From contig JAFYZW010000046.1 of assembly GCA_017548545.1 (NCBI GenBank), positions 19,282 to 83,281 on the forward strand: a DNA stretch of 64,000 nucleotides, written 5' to 3'. Source of the stretch: Bacteroidales bacterium (GTDB taxonomy: Bacteria; Bacteroidota; Bacteroidia; Bacteroidales; UBA3663). Position 1 is the first letter of the stretch. The number at the start of each line of letters is the position of its first letter. A program made the position numbers and the translations under genes. The notes under the pieces are model-generated. The model saw only the letters and a list, made by a program, of their open reading frames with translations. It made no database searches and had not been told where the DNA came from. Of this stretch, positions 55,146-63,637 are shown piece by piece.

Positions 55146-56228
55146 TTAGAGGAGAGTTATTTCTCCTGCAATGTTCTGTAGCATCAGCCTTTCGATCTCC
55201 GTCTGGCTATATCCTTGGCCGATGAGGAACATAAGCTTAACGACGGTAGCCTCGGTGGTCATGTCTCTAGAACCGATGACGCCTGCCTTGCTGAGTTGGT
55301 TGCCCGTTTCGTAGATGCCCATCTCGACCGAACCTCCAAGACATTGCGACACGTTGATAATGACGATGCCTCGCTTGACGGCATTGTGGAGTGCATGCAG
55401 GAACCATTCGTAGGTCATGGCATTGCCTGCTCCGTAGGTTTCGAGGACTACGCCTCGTAGCGAAGGAATGTTCAATATGCCTTCGATGGTCTTTTGTGTG
55501 ATGCCAGGGAAGAGCCGCAGCACCACTACGTCAGCACCCATCTTATAGAAAGGTGTGATCTGGCCTTCGTTGGTGATGTGGTTGATGTGATGATGTGCCC
55601 AAGTGATGTGTACACCCACACGTGCCAAAGGTGGATAGTTGGGCGAAGTGAACGCATTGAACTCTTCGCTCGACAGTTTCTTGGCACGATTGCCTCTGAG
55701 CAGCAAACCCTGGAAGTAGATGCACACTTCGGGCACCATGGGCATGCCGATGCGGTCTTTGGCTGCAGCTATCTCGATGCTCGTGATCAGGTTTTCCTTG
55801 CCATCGGTACGCAGTACACCGATGGGCAGTTGCGAACCCGTCAGTATCACAGGCTTGGTGAGGTTCTGGAGCATGTAACTGAGAGCCGAGGCAGTGTAGG
55901 CCATCGTGTCGGTTCCGTGCAGCACCACAAATCCGTCGTACTTGTCATAGTTATCGACGATGACGCGTGCCATGTTCGCCCAAAGGGTAGGATTCATGTT
56001 CGACGAATCCAGCGGTGGGTCGAATTGTATGGTGTTGAAGTTGACCGATACACTCTGCAACTCAGGGACGTGACTCAGCAGGTGGCTGAAGTCGAGTGGC
56101 TCATGAGCTCCCGTGAGCGGGTTCTGAACCATACCGATGGTACCACCGGTATAAATGATCAGTACATGTGGTAGCTCTGGCTTAATGGGATTCGACGCGA
56201 ACGCGTTGTGTGCGGGGTTGATTAGCAT
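55146..56228 (-). CDS. ansA: Type I asparaginase
   Basis: Hydrolyses asparagine to aspartate and ammonia. Catalytic threonine T30 is in IIYTGGTIGM and the second motif is LHGTDTMAYTASAL (near 103-116). The type I (cytoplasmic) form is indicated by the lack of a signal peptide. At 360 aa it is in the family range. The only ATG puts 47 bases of overlap with the end of mrp in another frame and adds about 15 residues before the fold; no later start is visible. Located in a reverse-strand series with mrp upstream and BKACE downstream. Confidence 0.92.
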   Translation of the reverse strand: MLINPAHNAFASNPIKPELPHVLIIYTGGTIGMVQNPLTGAHEPLDFSHLLSHVPELQSVSVNFNTIQFDPPLDSSNMNPTLWANMARVIVDNYDKYDGFVVLHGTDTMAYTASALSYMLQNLTKPVILTGSQLPIGVLRTDGKENLITSIEIAAAKDRIGMPMVPEVCIYFQGLLLRGNRAKKLSSEEFNAFTSPNYPPLARVGVHITWAHHHINHITNEGQITPFYKMGADVVVLRLFPGITQKTIEGILNIPSLRGVVLETYGAGNAMTYEWFLHALHNAVKRGIVIINVSQCLGGSVEMGIYETGNQLSKAGVIGSRDMTTEATVVKLMFLIGQGYSQTEIERLMLQNIAGEITLL

Positions 56229-57294
56229 TGCGTAGATTCGTCTGGGTTACTACTGATTGAGCTAAGCTTAGGAATGTCTGACCTACCATCGAATCGTAGT
56301 TCATGACGATAGGTGTGCCTCCATCGCCATTCTCGCAGATGCTCTGCACAATGGGAATCTGTGCGAGCAATGGCAGTCCTGTCTCTTCGCTCAGCCGCTT
56401 GACGCCCTCTTTGCCGAAGAGGTAATATTTGTTCTGAGGCAGTTCGGCTGGCGTGAACCATGCCATATTCTCCACGAGGCCAAGCACGGGAACGTTGATC
56501 TTATCGTTTTGGAACATGTCGATGCCCTTGCGGCAATCGGCCAAGGCAACTTCCTGCGGTGTGCTGACAACCACAGCTCCGGTAAGGCCGAGAGTCTGCA
56601 CGATGGTCAGGTGTATGTCGCTCGTTCCGGGAGGAAGGTCGATGAGGAAGTAGTCCAACTCGCCCCAATCGGCATCGCCAATAAACTGCTTGATGGCCGA
56701 ACCTGCCATTGAGCCACGCCAAATGGTGGCCGAATTGGGATCGATGAAGAAGCCTACCGAAAGGATTTTCACGCCATATTGCTCGGCAGGAACGAGCAGG
56801 TCACGTCCATCTTTCTGAATAGCGTATGCCTGGAAGTTTTCGAGGCCGAACATCTTGGGTATCGATGGGCCAAAGATATCGGCATCGAGCAGACCCACCT
56901 TATAGCCGAGCATCGAAAGGCCAGCAGCCAGATTGGCAGCAATGGTGCTCTTGCCCACACCGCCCTTGCCCGAAGCGATGGCGATAATGTTCTTCACATT
57001 GGGCAACAGTTTGTCGGGCTCTGGTCGGGGAGCCTGTTTCGTCTTCACCTTGATTTCGGGCTCGACCTCCTCACCCACCATCTGGCAGACATGCTTGATG
57101 TTGGCTTCAGCAGCGCGAAGCACCGACTTCATGAAGGGGTCGGTCGATTTGTCAAAGATGAGGCTGAAGGAAACATGCTTCCCTTCAATACGCATATCAT
57201 CGGCTACCATCTCGCTCTCCACGAGGTTCTTCTTGGTGCCAGGATAGATGACCTGAGCAAGGGCATCTAGGATAAGTTTTGGATATAGTGCCAT
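56182..57294 (-). CDS. mrp: Mrp/NBP35-type P-loop ATPase
   Basis: Iron-sulfur cluster carrier of the ApbC/Mrp group, 370 aa. An N-terminal MIP18/DUF59 domain (about 1-80) is joined to a ParA-like ATPase: Walker A IASGKGGVGKST (107-118), DADIFGPSIPKMFG, and LPPGTSDIHLTI. The CxxC pair that holds the bridging cluster in many homologues is absent; the region reads VENMAWFTPAELPQNKYYLFG, a form I associate with Bacteroidota. It overlaps ansA downstream. Confidence 0.93.
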   Translation of the reverse strand: MALYPKLILDALAQVIYPGTKKNLVESEMVADDMRIEGKHVSFSLIFDKSTDPFMKSVLRAAEANIKHVCQMVGEEVEPEIKVKTKQAPRPEPDKLLPNVKNIIAIASGKGGVGKSTIAANLAAGLSMLGYKVGLLDADIFGPSIPKMFGLENFQAYAIQKDGRDLLVPAEQYGVKILSVGFFIDPNSATIWRGSMAGSAIKQFIGDADWGELDYFLIDLPPGTSDIHLTIVQTLGLTGAVVVSTPQEVALADCRKGIDMFQNDKINVPVLGLVENMAWFTPAELPQNKYYLFGKEGVKRLSEETGLPLLAQIPIVQSICENGDGGTPIVMNYDSMVGQTFLSLAQSVVTQTNLRNANQPRTQRVRVESH

Positions 57295-57300
57295 TTTATT

Positions 57301-58089
57301 TTAAACATGCTGCTCCAGCGAGCTGCGTTTGTCGCGATTATACGATCGATAGTCGTCCAAGGGGATCTCGACATCGGGTTCCACCCAATCGATGTCGGGT
57401 TGCAGGCGCAGGAGCATATACTTGATGTCCTTGCCTCGGGCAATCCATTGCTTTTCGTAGGCGGTTTGGATAGTACGCAGGGCTTCCCAATCAATTATGG
57501 CCGAAGATGTGCCCTCGGTCTCACAGGCATAAAGGTCACGTGTTGAGGCCAACACCTCCAGATGATTGACGCGCGCCATCTCTTCGGTATAGGTGAAAAG
57601 GAAGTTCGAGTCGCACTTCAAATGAATCAGTCCCCCGGGTCGCATGATGTGGGAGTAGCGATTCATGAAGCGGGTGCAGGTGAGGCGCTTGTTGACCTTC
57701 TTCATCTGTGGATCGCAGAAAGTGATCCAAATCTCCGACACTTCATTCGGCGCAAAGAACTGTTCGATGAGTTCAATATGCGTGCGCACAAAAGCCACAT
57801 TCGAAAGCTCCTCCTTCAGCGCTGCTGTTGCACCCGTCCACATGCGGGCACCCTTGATGTCGATGCCGATGAAGTTTTTGTCGCGATAGCGCCGAGCCAG
57901 CCCCACCGTATATTCGCCCTTGCCACATCCCAGTTCAAGAACGATGGGATGCTGGTTGTGGAAGTATTCTTCGTGCCAACGTCCTCTGAGCGGGAAACCT
58001 GTTTCCTGCAACTGCTCGAACGAATATTGCAGGCAGTTCGGATAGGTTTCCATGTCGGCGAACTTGGCCAGTTTGTTTTTAGTTGACAT
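57301..58089 (-). CDS. trmB: tRNA (guanine-46-N7) methyltransferase
   Basis: Methylates G46 in the variable loop of tRNAs. S-adenosylmethionine motif VLELGCGKGEYTVGLA (near 52-67), NFIGIDIKGARMW, and the catalytic/tRNA-binding ITFCDPQMKKVNKRLT (usually PDPW.K.RH; here CDPQMKK), with RPGGLIHLKCDS after it. 262 aa with a slightly long C-terminus. One base separates it from pepD upstream and six from mrp downstream. Confidence 0.9.
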   Translation of the reverse strand: MSTKNKLAKFADMETYPNCLQYSFEQLQETGFPLRGRWHEEYFHNQHPIVLELGCGKGEYTVGLARRYRDKNFIGIDIKGARMWTGATAALKEELSNVAFVRTHIELIEQFFAPNEVSEIWITFCDPQMKKVNKRLTCTRFMNRYSHIMRPGGLIHLKCDSNFLFTYTEEMARVNHLEVLASTRDLYACETEGTSSAIIDWEALRTIQTAYEKQWIARGKDIKYMLLRLQPDIDWVEPDVEIPLDDYRSYNRDKRSSLEQHV

Positions 58090-58090
58090 T

Positions 58091-59506
58091 TTACAAGCGT
58101 AGAATCTGTAATAAGAAGTTCCAGAACTTTGCGACGCTCTCTATCTCAACGCTTTCTTGGGGCGAATGCGGGTGATGGATGGTTGGCCCCACCGAAATGA
58201 TCTGCATATCAGGATATATCTCGGTGATGACGCCGCATTCAAGGCCGCAATGCACCTTGTCGAGTTTGAGGTTCGGATTGGCACGAAGTGCTTTCTGCAC
58301 CATCGGGGCATCCTTCTCGATGTTCCAGGCGCCATAGCTTGCTGCAAAGTCCACACGGAAGCCTCCAAGCAGGAAGGCCGACTGGATGGCACTAGCGCAT
58401 GCACGCTTCCTTTCTTCGTTCATGCTGCGCACCATGAGCAGCACTTCGGCTTCGCCATCGGCGGTGGTCTGGACATGTGCCATGTTCGAACTTGTATCCA
58501 CATACCCCTCTCCCATTGTCCACACGCCGTCGTGGCAGGCTTCGATGGCATTCAGCAGGTCGTCCTGTATCTCTTCGGGGATGAGTGCGCTAGGCAAAGG
58601 CACGGCCTTGGCAGTAAAACTGAGGTAGGGTTCGCTCTGACGGTATTCTTCGCGGAAGAGGTAGTTGTAATAGCGCACCTCTTCGATCACTTCATCGACG
58701 ATCTCCTCGGGAACCGTAATCACCGCCTGTGCTTCACGTGGGATGGCATTGCGCAGCGTGCCGCCGTTGAAACTTCCCAGTCGTGCTTCGAAGTTCACGA
58801 CAATGTGTTTGAGGAAACGGTTCATGAGCTTGCAAGCATTTGCGCGGCCTAGGTGTATGTCCATGCCGCTATGTCCACCTTGTAAGCCCGTGAGGCAAAG
58901 CAAGACCGCCGCATCGCCTTCAGGGATATCGGCATCCATCTTGAATTTCAGCGAAGCCGTCATGTTGACCGCACCTGCACATCCCGTCATCAGCACGCCT
59001 TCCTCCTCGCTGTCGAGGTTGATGAGCTGGCGCGACCTGATCCAGTCGGCGCTGAGTTTGCGTGCGCCTTGCATTCCCGTCTCTTCGTTGGCAGTGAAAA
59101 GGAACTCCAAAGGCAGATTGGCAAACATCTCGTCCGTAGCTTCGATAAGGGCGAGCATAGCAGCTACGCCGATGCCATTGTCGGCACCGAGTGTTGTGCC
59201 CGTGGCCATCACCTCGTCACCCACGATTCGAAGCTGCAAGGGATCCTTGGTGAAGTCAAACTCCACCTCGTTATCCTTCTGCGGAACCATGTCATAGTGG
59301 GCTTGCAGACAGATTTCGGGAGCGTCGCCCGTTCGTATCAGTATATTGCCTGCTTCATCTACCAGTGTTTCAAACTGGTGTGCCCGTGCAGTATCGATAA
59401 TGTATTGACGCAAGGCATCGAGGCAACCACTGGGATGTGGAAGCTGCGAAATGTTGACAAATTGTCTCCAGACGGTTTTCGGTTCAAGGTTAGCGATCTG
59501 TTTCAT
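58091..59506 (-). CDS. pepD: Aminoacyl-histidine dipeptidase (PepD, M20)
   Basis: Zinc dipeptidase of family M20C (carnosinase type) that releases amino acids from Xaa-His and other dipeptides. Metal-site motifs are LQAHYDMVPQK (first His/Asp), TLGADNGIGVAAML (bridging Asp) and FTANEETGMQGAR (catalytic Glu and ligand); a His near the end (GPTIHHPHSPQES) completes the site. Full length at 471 aa. Overlaps the YbhN-like gene by four bases. Confidence 0.93.
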   Translation of the reverse strand: MKQIANLEPKTVWRQFVNISQLPHPSGCLDALRQYIIDTARAHQFETLVDEAGNILIRTGDAPEICLQAHYDMVPQKDNEVEFDFTKDPLQLRIVGDEVMATGTTLGADNGIGVAAMLALIEATDEMFANLPLEFLFTANEETGMQGARKLSADWIRSRQLINLDSEEEGVLMTGCAGAVNMTASLKFKMDADIPEGDAAVLLCLTGLQGGHSGMDIHLGRANACKLMNRFLKHIVVNFEARLGSFNGGTLRNAIPREAQAVITVPEEIVDEVIEEVRYYNYLFREEYRQSEPYLSFTAKAVPLPSALIPEEIQDDLLNAIEACHDGVWTMGEGYVDTSSNMAHVQTTADGEAEVLLMVRSMNEERKRACASAIQSAFLLGGFRVDFAASYGAWNIEKDAPMVQKALRANPNLKLDKVHCGLECGVITEIYPDMQIISVGPTIHHPHSPQESVEIESVAKFWNFLLQILRL

Positions 59507-60522
59507 TTAGGATTGTTCTTTTTGAATGCTACAGCCACGAAGGCATAGAGTCCCATCAGGAGCACGAATGCCTGCTCGATGCTCCAAGCCACGACGGCAA
59601 AGACGATGGCGTGCTGGTTGTCGATGCCATACTGCAGGAGGGCAAAGATAACCATGGCTTGCCAAGCTCCCAAGCCGCCCTGGATGGGCAGGAGTTGCGA
59701 CATTGTTCCCATTACGAAGACTGAAAGGCAGGCAAGGATGCCCAAATGGCTCGTGAAATCAAAGAAATAAAACTGTGTCAGCGTGTTCAGGAAATAGAAG
59801 AACCAGATGACGGCCGACCAGCCGATGTAGCTCCAGATGTTGGGCAGGTCCTTCAGTGAAAGGAAGCCCTTCCACATGTTGCTTCCGATGCTGACGAACT
59901 TCTGATAGAAACTCATCCTCTTGAGCTTGGGACGGAATATCCAAAGCACGATGAGCAGCACCACAAGTACCACCAGCACCCACAGCCAAGCAGGAACGGT
60001 CGAAGCGGTTTCGGCCTTCATCGTCCCTCCTGCAGCCTCGATGGCTTCGGCCTTGCTCCCGTCGTCGAAGAAGAACTTCAGCAACACCTTACCTTCCAGT
60101 ACGAGGGTAAGCAGGATAATCGATGCACTGCAGAGCATGTCGCACAGTCGTTCGGAGAGTATCGTGCCCGCAATGGTCGAGAAGGGTTTGCCGTTATTTT
60201 GGGCGATGTAGTTGCAGCGCCAGAACTCGCCCAGACGAGGAAAGACCAGGTTCATGCCGTAATTGCCAAAGAAAGAGATGCTCATCACATGCAACGAAGG
60301 GTTGACGCCCACAGTACGCAACTGTTGGCGCCAACGGATGCCGCGAATCACGTTCGCAGCCAACGCGAAGAACCATGAGATGGTGACCCAGAACCAATCG
60401 ATACCGCTCTTGATTGTGTCGAATAGCAATTGCATATCGACCTTCTGGAGTATGAACCAGACAATGCCGATACCGAAGGCCAGGGGCAGCAGTACTTTGA
60501 TTAGCTTCTGTATTCTTCTCAT
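59503..60522 (-). CDS. YbhN/UPF0104 (LPG synthase membrane domain-like) flippase
   Basis: A 339-aa membrane protein with about eight helices, of the UPF0104/LPG_synthase_TM family. SISFFGNYGMNLVFPRLGEFWRC (near 82-104) and QLLPIQGGLGAWQ (near 273) are the family signatures. Related proteins move lipids or undecaprenyl-linked molecules across membranes. It lies between mltF-like and pepD genes in a reverse-strand series. Confidence 0.85.
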   Translation of the reverse strand: MRRIQKLIKVLLPLAFGIGIVWFILQKVDMQLLFDTIKSGIDWFWVTISWFFALAANVIRGIRWRQQLRTVGVNPSLHVMSISFFGNYGMNLVFPRLGEFWRCNYIAQNNGKPFSTIAGTILSERLCDMLCSASIILLTLVLEGKVLLKFFFDDGSKAEAIEAAGGTMKAETASTVPAWLWVLVVLVVLLIVLWIFRPKLKRMSFYQKFVSIGSNMWKGFLSLKDLPNIWSYIGWSAVIWFFYFLNTLTQFYFFDFTSHLGILACLSVFVMGTMSQLLPIQGGLGAWQAMVIFALLQYGIDNQHAIVFAVVAWSIEQAFVLLMGLYAFVAVAFKKNNPK

Positions 60523-60531
60523 GCTGATCCT

Positions 60532-62052
60532 TTAGTCTTTTGATACCTTCTGCGAGAATGTATGGTAGGCCCCCATTACCTGGTTGACGTAGTTGATGGT
60601 AAAGGCGCCGTTGAACTTGCCTTGCTTGACCACCGACATGCGGTAGTATTGTGGATCGGCCTTCAGTCGGAGGCAGTGCTCTACGTTGTTGGGCCATACG
60701 TTAGCCTTGTATCCCAATGTCTCGGCCAGTCGGATGGCATCATACACGTGGCCAATGCCGGCATTATATCCTGCCAGCGAAAGGCACATCAGATCTTCGT
60801 CCGAAATGCCCGGTACACGGTTGCGCAACCTGTCGGCAATGCGCACATAGAGCCTGCAAGCCAGTTCGATGTTCAGTTCCGGATCGAGCACTTCCTCGGG
60901 CTCATGTCCGAAGATTCTGGCCGTCTGGGGCATCAGCTGCATCAATCCAAGGGGACCCTTGGTCGAGATGACGGCGTGATTGAAACGGCTCTCGATATAT
61001 GCGATGCCAGCCAGCATACGCCAGTCAAGGTTGTGTTCCTTGGCCTTCCGCTTGAACAGGTCATCGTACGGCGAGATGGCGCCGTCCTTCATCTTGAAGC
61101 TGTTTACTATCAGCGGGCGCCCGCGTTTCTTCTTCTCGTTCTTACGTCGGGCGACGATGGTATAGTGCGGCGTCTGGCTGTCCAGCCGTTCATTTGTGAT
61201 TGAGTCGATCTTGTACTTCAGGGTGTCCGAAATGTTGGTGACCATCCATGCCAGCGAATCGATGCTCAACGGCAGGGTGTCCGACACGACGAGCGTCGGA
61301 TAGTAGTCGCGCATCAGTCGTGCCACGTTGCAGCGAAGCATCACGGCATCCGTGTGGCCGATGATCATCGAGTCGGTCAGCAGTTCCGTATTCAGGCTAT
61401 CGTGCGGAATGGTATCGATAAGGAAGGGTCGGAAATCGTATTGTTTCCTGATCTTTCGGTTCTTGAAGATATTCCACTGGTGCGAGTCCTCGATGAGCGA
61501 AAGCTTGTACTTCGGCAGTTCAGCAAGCATACTGTCGGTGAGGAGCGAATCCTTGTAGGCATCGATGTCCAGCTTGCGTGCCGAAACGATGCATTGTCCA
61601 TCGGCCCAGCGTGGTCCCGTGGGTCGAAGGTACCAGTAACTCTCCACCACACTATACGCCATAGGCCAGATTGCCACATCCGCACCGCCGTAGAATAGGC
61701 TATCGACAAGCGCCTTCTCGCTATTCACGATCATGATGTTCAGCTTCAGTCCCAGGGCTTCGGCCACGGTCTTCGCATTCTCGTACTCGTTGCCGTACCA
61801 GCGGCCGCGATATTCGTAAGCCGTAAAGCTGGTTTGCAGCGTCACGGCATTCAGGGTGTCCGATGCCACAATCTCCGACCAGCTGCGCGACTTTGGCGCA
61901 CGCTCTATCTCGATGACTTCAACCTTCCTGTTTACTTTGAACCATAGCACCCCGACAAGTACAAAAAGTCCGATCGCCAGGATGGTTCGCAAGCGATCGT
62001 ACAACTTCTCCGATTTCGGTTTGGGTCGGGTATTGCCAGGTTGTTTGGTCAC
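60532..62052 (-). CDS. Lytic transglycosylase, MltF-like
   Basis: A 506-aa peptidoglycan-cleaving enzyme. A transmembrane anchor (about 24-43) is followed by a solute-binding-like domain (about 70-290; LQTSFTAYEYRGRWYGNEYE) and an SLT domain (about 345-490) with catalytic Glu in AGIAYIESRFN and GPLGLMQLMPQTAR. This two-domain plan is that of MltF. The gene is 3 bases after udk and 9 bases before the YbhN-like gene. Confidence 0.9.
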   Translation of the reverse strand: MTKQPGNTRPKPKSEKLYDRLRTILAIGLFVLVGVLWFKVNRKVEVIEIERAPKSRSWSEIVASDTLNAVTLQTSFTAYEYRGRWYGNEYENAKTVAEALGLKLNIMIVNSEKALVDSLFYGGADVAIWPMAYSVVESYWYLRPTGPRWADGQCIVSARKLDIDAYKDSLLTDSMLAELPKYKLSLIEDSHQWNIFKNRKIRKQYDFRPFLIDTIPHDSLNTELLTDSMIIGHTDAVMLRCNVARLMRDYYPTLVVSDTLPLSIDSLAWMVTNISDTLKYKIDSITNERLDSQTPHYTIVARRKNEKKKRGRPLIVNSFKMKDGAISPYDDLFKRKAKEHNLDWRMLAGIAYIESRFNHAVISTKGPLGLMQLMPQTARIFGHEPEEVLDPELNIELACRLYVRIADRLRNRVPGISDEDLMCLSLAGYNAGIGHVYDAIRLAETLGYKANVWPNNVEHCLRLKADPQYYRMSVVKQGKFNGAFTINYVNQVMGAYHTFSQKVSKD

Positions 62053-62055
62053 GGC

Positions 62056-62667
62056 CTATTTATTGATTAAGAGATGCTGGATGAATTCCTTGAGCACATT
62101 GATGGCAACGGAATTCGACCCGCCCTGAGGAACAATCAGGTCGGCATAAGCCTTGGTGGGCTCGATGTGGAGGTTGTGCATGGGTTTGATGATGGTCTGG
62201 TAGCGGTTGATGAGGTCCTCAATCGTACGTCCGCGTTCCACCACGTCGCGGCGCAACACGCGAATCAGGCGTTCATCACTATCGGCATCTACAAAGACCT
62301 TCATGTCGAGGATGGCGCGAATGGACGGATCCACGAGGGCCATGATGCCTTCGAGGATGATGACCGGACGCGGCTCGATACGCACGGTCTTCGAGAGTCG
62401 GGAACATGTAGTGTAATCATAGACGGGCTCGTCGATGGCTTTGCCTTCACGCAAAAGGGCAAGGTGTTTGTAGAGCAGCTCCCAATCGAAGGCGCGTGGT
62501 TCATCGAAGTTCTGCGCACGACGCTGTTCCCACGGGAGGTGCGAACTATCCTTGTAATAACTGTCTTGTGAAACTACTGCAACACTTCCATCAGGAAGAC
62601 TTTCGATAATCTTGCGGACCACAGTGGTTTTTCCAGATCCTGTGCCGCCTGCAATACCTATGATCAT
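62056..62667 (-). CDS. udk: Uridine kinase
   Basis: Phosphorylates uridine and cytidine in pyrimidine salvage. Walker A GGTGSGKTT (7-15), SQDSYYKD near 36-43, FDEPRAFDWELL near 60-71, and EGIMAL near 112. The ATG at 62667 (203 aa) is chosen: the -7 element at 62686-62693 would place the longer ATG at 62688 upstream of the transcript start. First gene of a long reverse-strand series. Confidence 0.94.
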   Translation of the reverse strand: MIIGIAGGTGSGKTTVVRKIIESLPDGSVAVVSQDSYYKDSSHLPWEQRRAQNFDEPRAFDWELLYKHLALLREGKAIDEPVYDYTTCSRLSKTVRIEPRPVIILEGIMALVDPSIRAILDMKVFVDADSDERLIRVLRRDVVERGRTIEDLINRYQTIIKPMHNLHIEPTKAYADLIVPQGGSNSVAINVLKEFIQHLLINK

Positions 62668-62685
62668 GATACTATATTTTTGCGG

Positions 62686-62693
62686 CAAATTTA
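62686..62693 (-). promoter_or_regulatory. -7 element for udk
   Basis: Reverse-strand TAAATTTG, about 19 bases before the chosen udk start; no clear -33. Confidence 0.4.
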
Positions 62694-62755
62694 TAAAAAA
62701 TATGTGATATATCCTTCTTTTTTACCCGAAAAAATGCATGTTGGCGCTAAAATAC

Positions 62756-62786
62756 TTGCATTTTTGGTGTTTTTACCCTAATTTTG
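62756..62786 (+). promoter_or_regulatory. Promoter for the SpoU-type gene
   Basis: TTG (62756-62758) and TAATTTTG (62779-62786) with a 20-base spacer; ATG at 62808. Confidence 0.55.
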
Positions 62787-62807
62787 CAGCGTTAAAAACA
62801 CAGTTTG

Positions 62808-63593
62808 ATGCAGATTCTGACAAAAAACAAAATCAAGGAAATACGCGCTCTTGAGCAACACAAAGGGCGCCGTGAGCAGCATGCCTGGCTTGCTGAGGGC
62901 AATCGTATGGTGGGTGATCTGTTGGCTTCCGATGCCTTCGAATGTCGCAAATTGGTGGCCACCCGCTCGTGGTGGGAAAGCCATCCTGAGTATGCCGAGA
63001 AGGCCGACGAATGCTACGAGGTGACGAGCGCCGAGATGCAACGCGTGTCCCTGCTTCAAGCCCCTCAGGACGTCCTCGCCGTCTTCGACATGACACGGAA
63101 CCCTTCACCCTTCACCGTTAACCCTTCACCATCAATCACCCTCCTCCTCGACGAGGTGCAAGACCCGGGCAATCTCGGCACCATCATTCGCACCGCCGAT
63201 TGGTTTGGTGTGCGCGACATCTATTGTGCACCAGGCACGGCCGATTGTTTCAATCCGAAGGTGGTGCAGGCCACGATGAGTGCGCTTGCCCGAGTGCGTG
63301 TGCATTATTTTGCATCGAAGGAAGACGTATGCGATTGGCTCCGTCGTTGTCAAGGTCCCGTCTATGGCACCTTCCTCGAAGGAGAGAACATCTACACCTC
63401 CCAGCTTCAGACACCCGCTGTACTCGTCATGGGTAACGAGGGGCGCGGCATCTCGTCCGAAGTGGCTGCCCTGGTCACCCACAAGCTGCTCATCCCCCAC
63501 TTCTCCTCTGATGGCCAGCACGTCGAATCCCTCAATGTCAGCGTTGCCACCGCCATCTGCCTGAGCGAGTTGAGGCGGAAATTATCTGTGTGA
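62808..63593 (+). CDS. SpoU-family RNA 2'-O-methyltransferase
   Basis: A 261-aa SPOUT enzyme. An N-terminal substrate-binding domain (about 1-92; IREIRALEQ-like start, EMQRVSLLQAPQDVLAVF) is joined to the SpoU domain (about 110-261): LLLDEVQDPGNLGTIIRTA, VMGNEGRGIS and LNVSVATAICLSEL, the three SPOUT motifs. The linker (about 97-109, NPSPFTVNPSPS) is encoded by a CCCTTCACC-type repeat. The last residues and stop lie in another repeat. It resembles TrmH/RlmB, but the target rRNA or tRNA site is unknown. Confidence 0.9.
   Translation: MQILTKNKIKEIRALEQHKGRREQHAWLAEGNRMVGDLLASDAFECRKLVATRSWWESHPEYAEKADECYEVTSAEMQRVSLLQAPQDVLAVFDMTRNPSPFTVNPSPSITLLLDEVQDPGNLGTIIRTADWFGVRDIYCAPGTADCFNPKVVQATMSALARVRVHYFASKEDVCDWLRRCQGPVYGTFLEGENIYTSQLQTPAVLVMGNEGRGISSEVAALVTHKLLIPHFSSDGQHVESLNVSVATAICLSELRRKLSV
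63099..63130. repeat. Repeat tract inside the SpoU-type gene
   Basis: AACCCTTCACC, CTTCACC and TTAACCCTTCACC units in tandem, read in frame as the linker between the two domains. It resembles the intergenic tract at 54146-54263. Confidence 0.75.
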
Positions 63594-63614
63594 ATCTGAG
63601 TAAATCTGTGTGAC
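63584..63614. repeat. Tandem TCTGTGTGA tract after the SpoU-type gene
   Basis: TATCTGTGTGA, ATCTGAGTA and AATCTGTGTGA in succession. The stop codon of the SpoU-type gene (63591-63593) is part of the first unit. Confidence 0.7.
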
Positions 63615-63637
63615 CTTAAAACCTACCTCTGTTAGCC

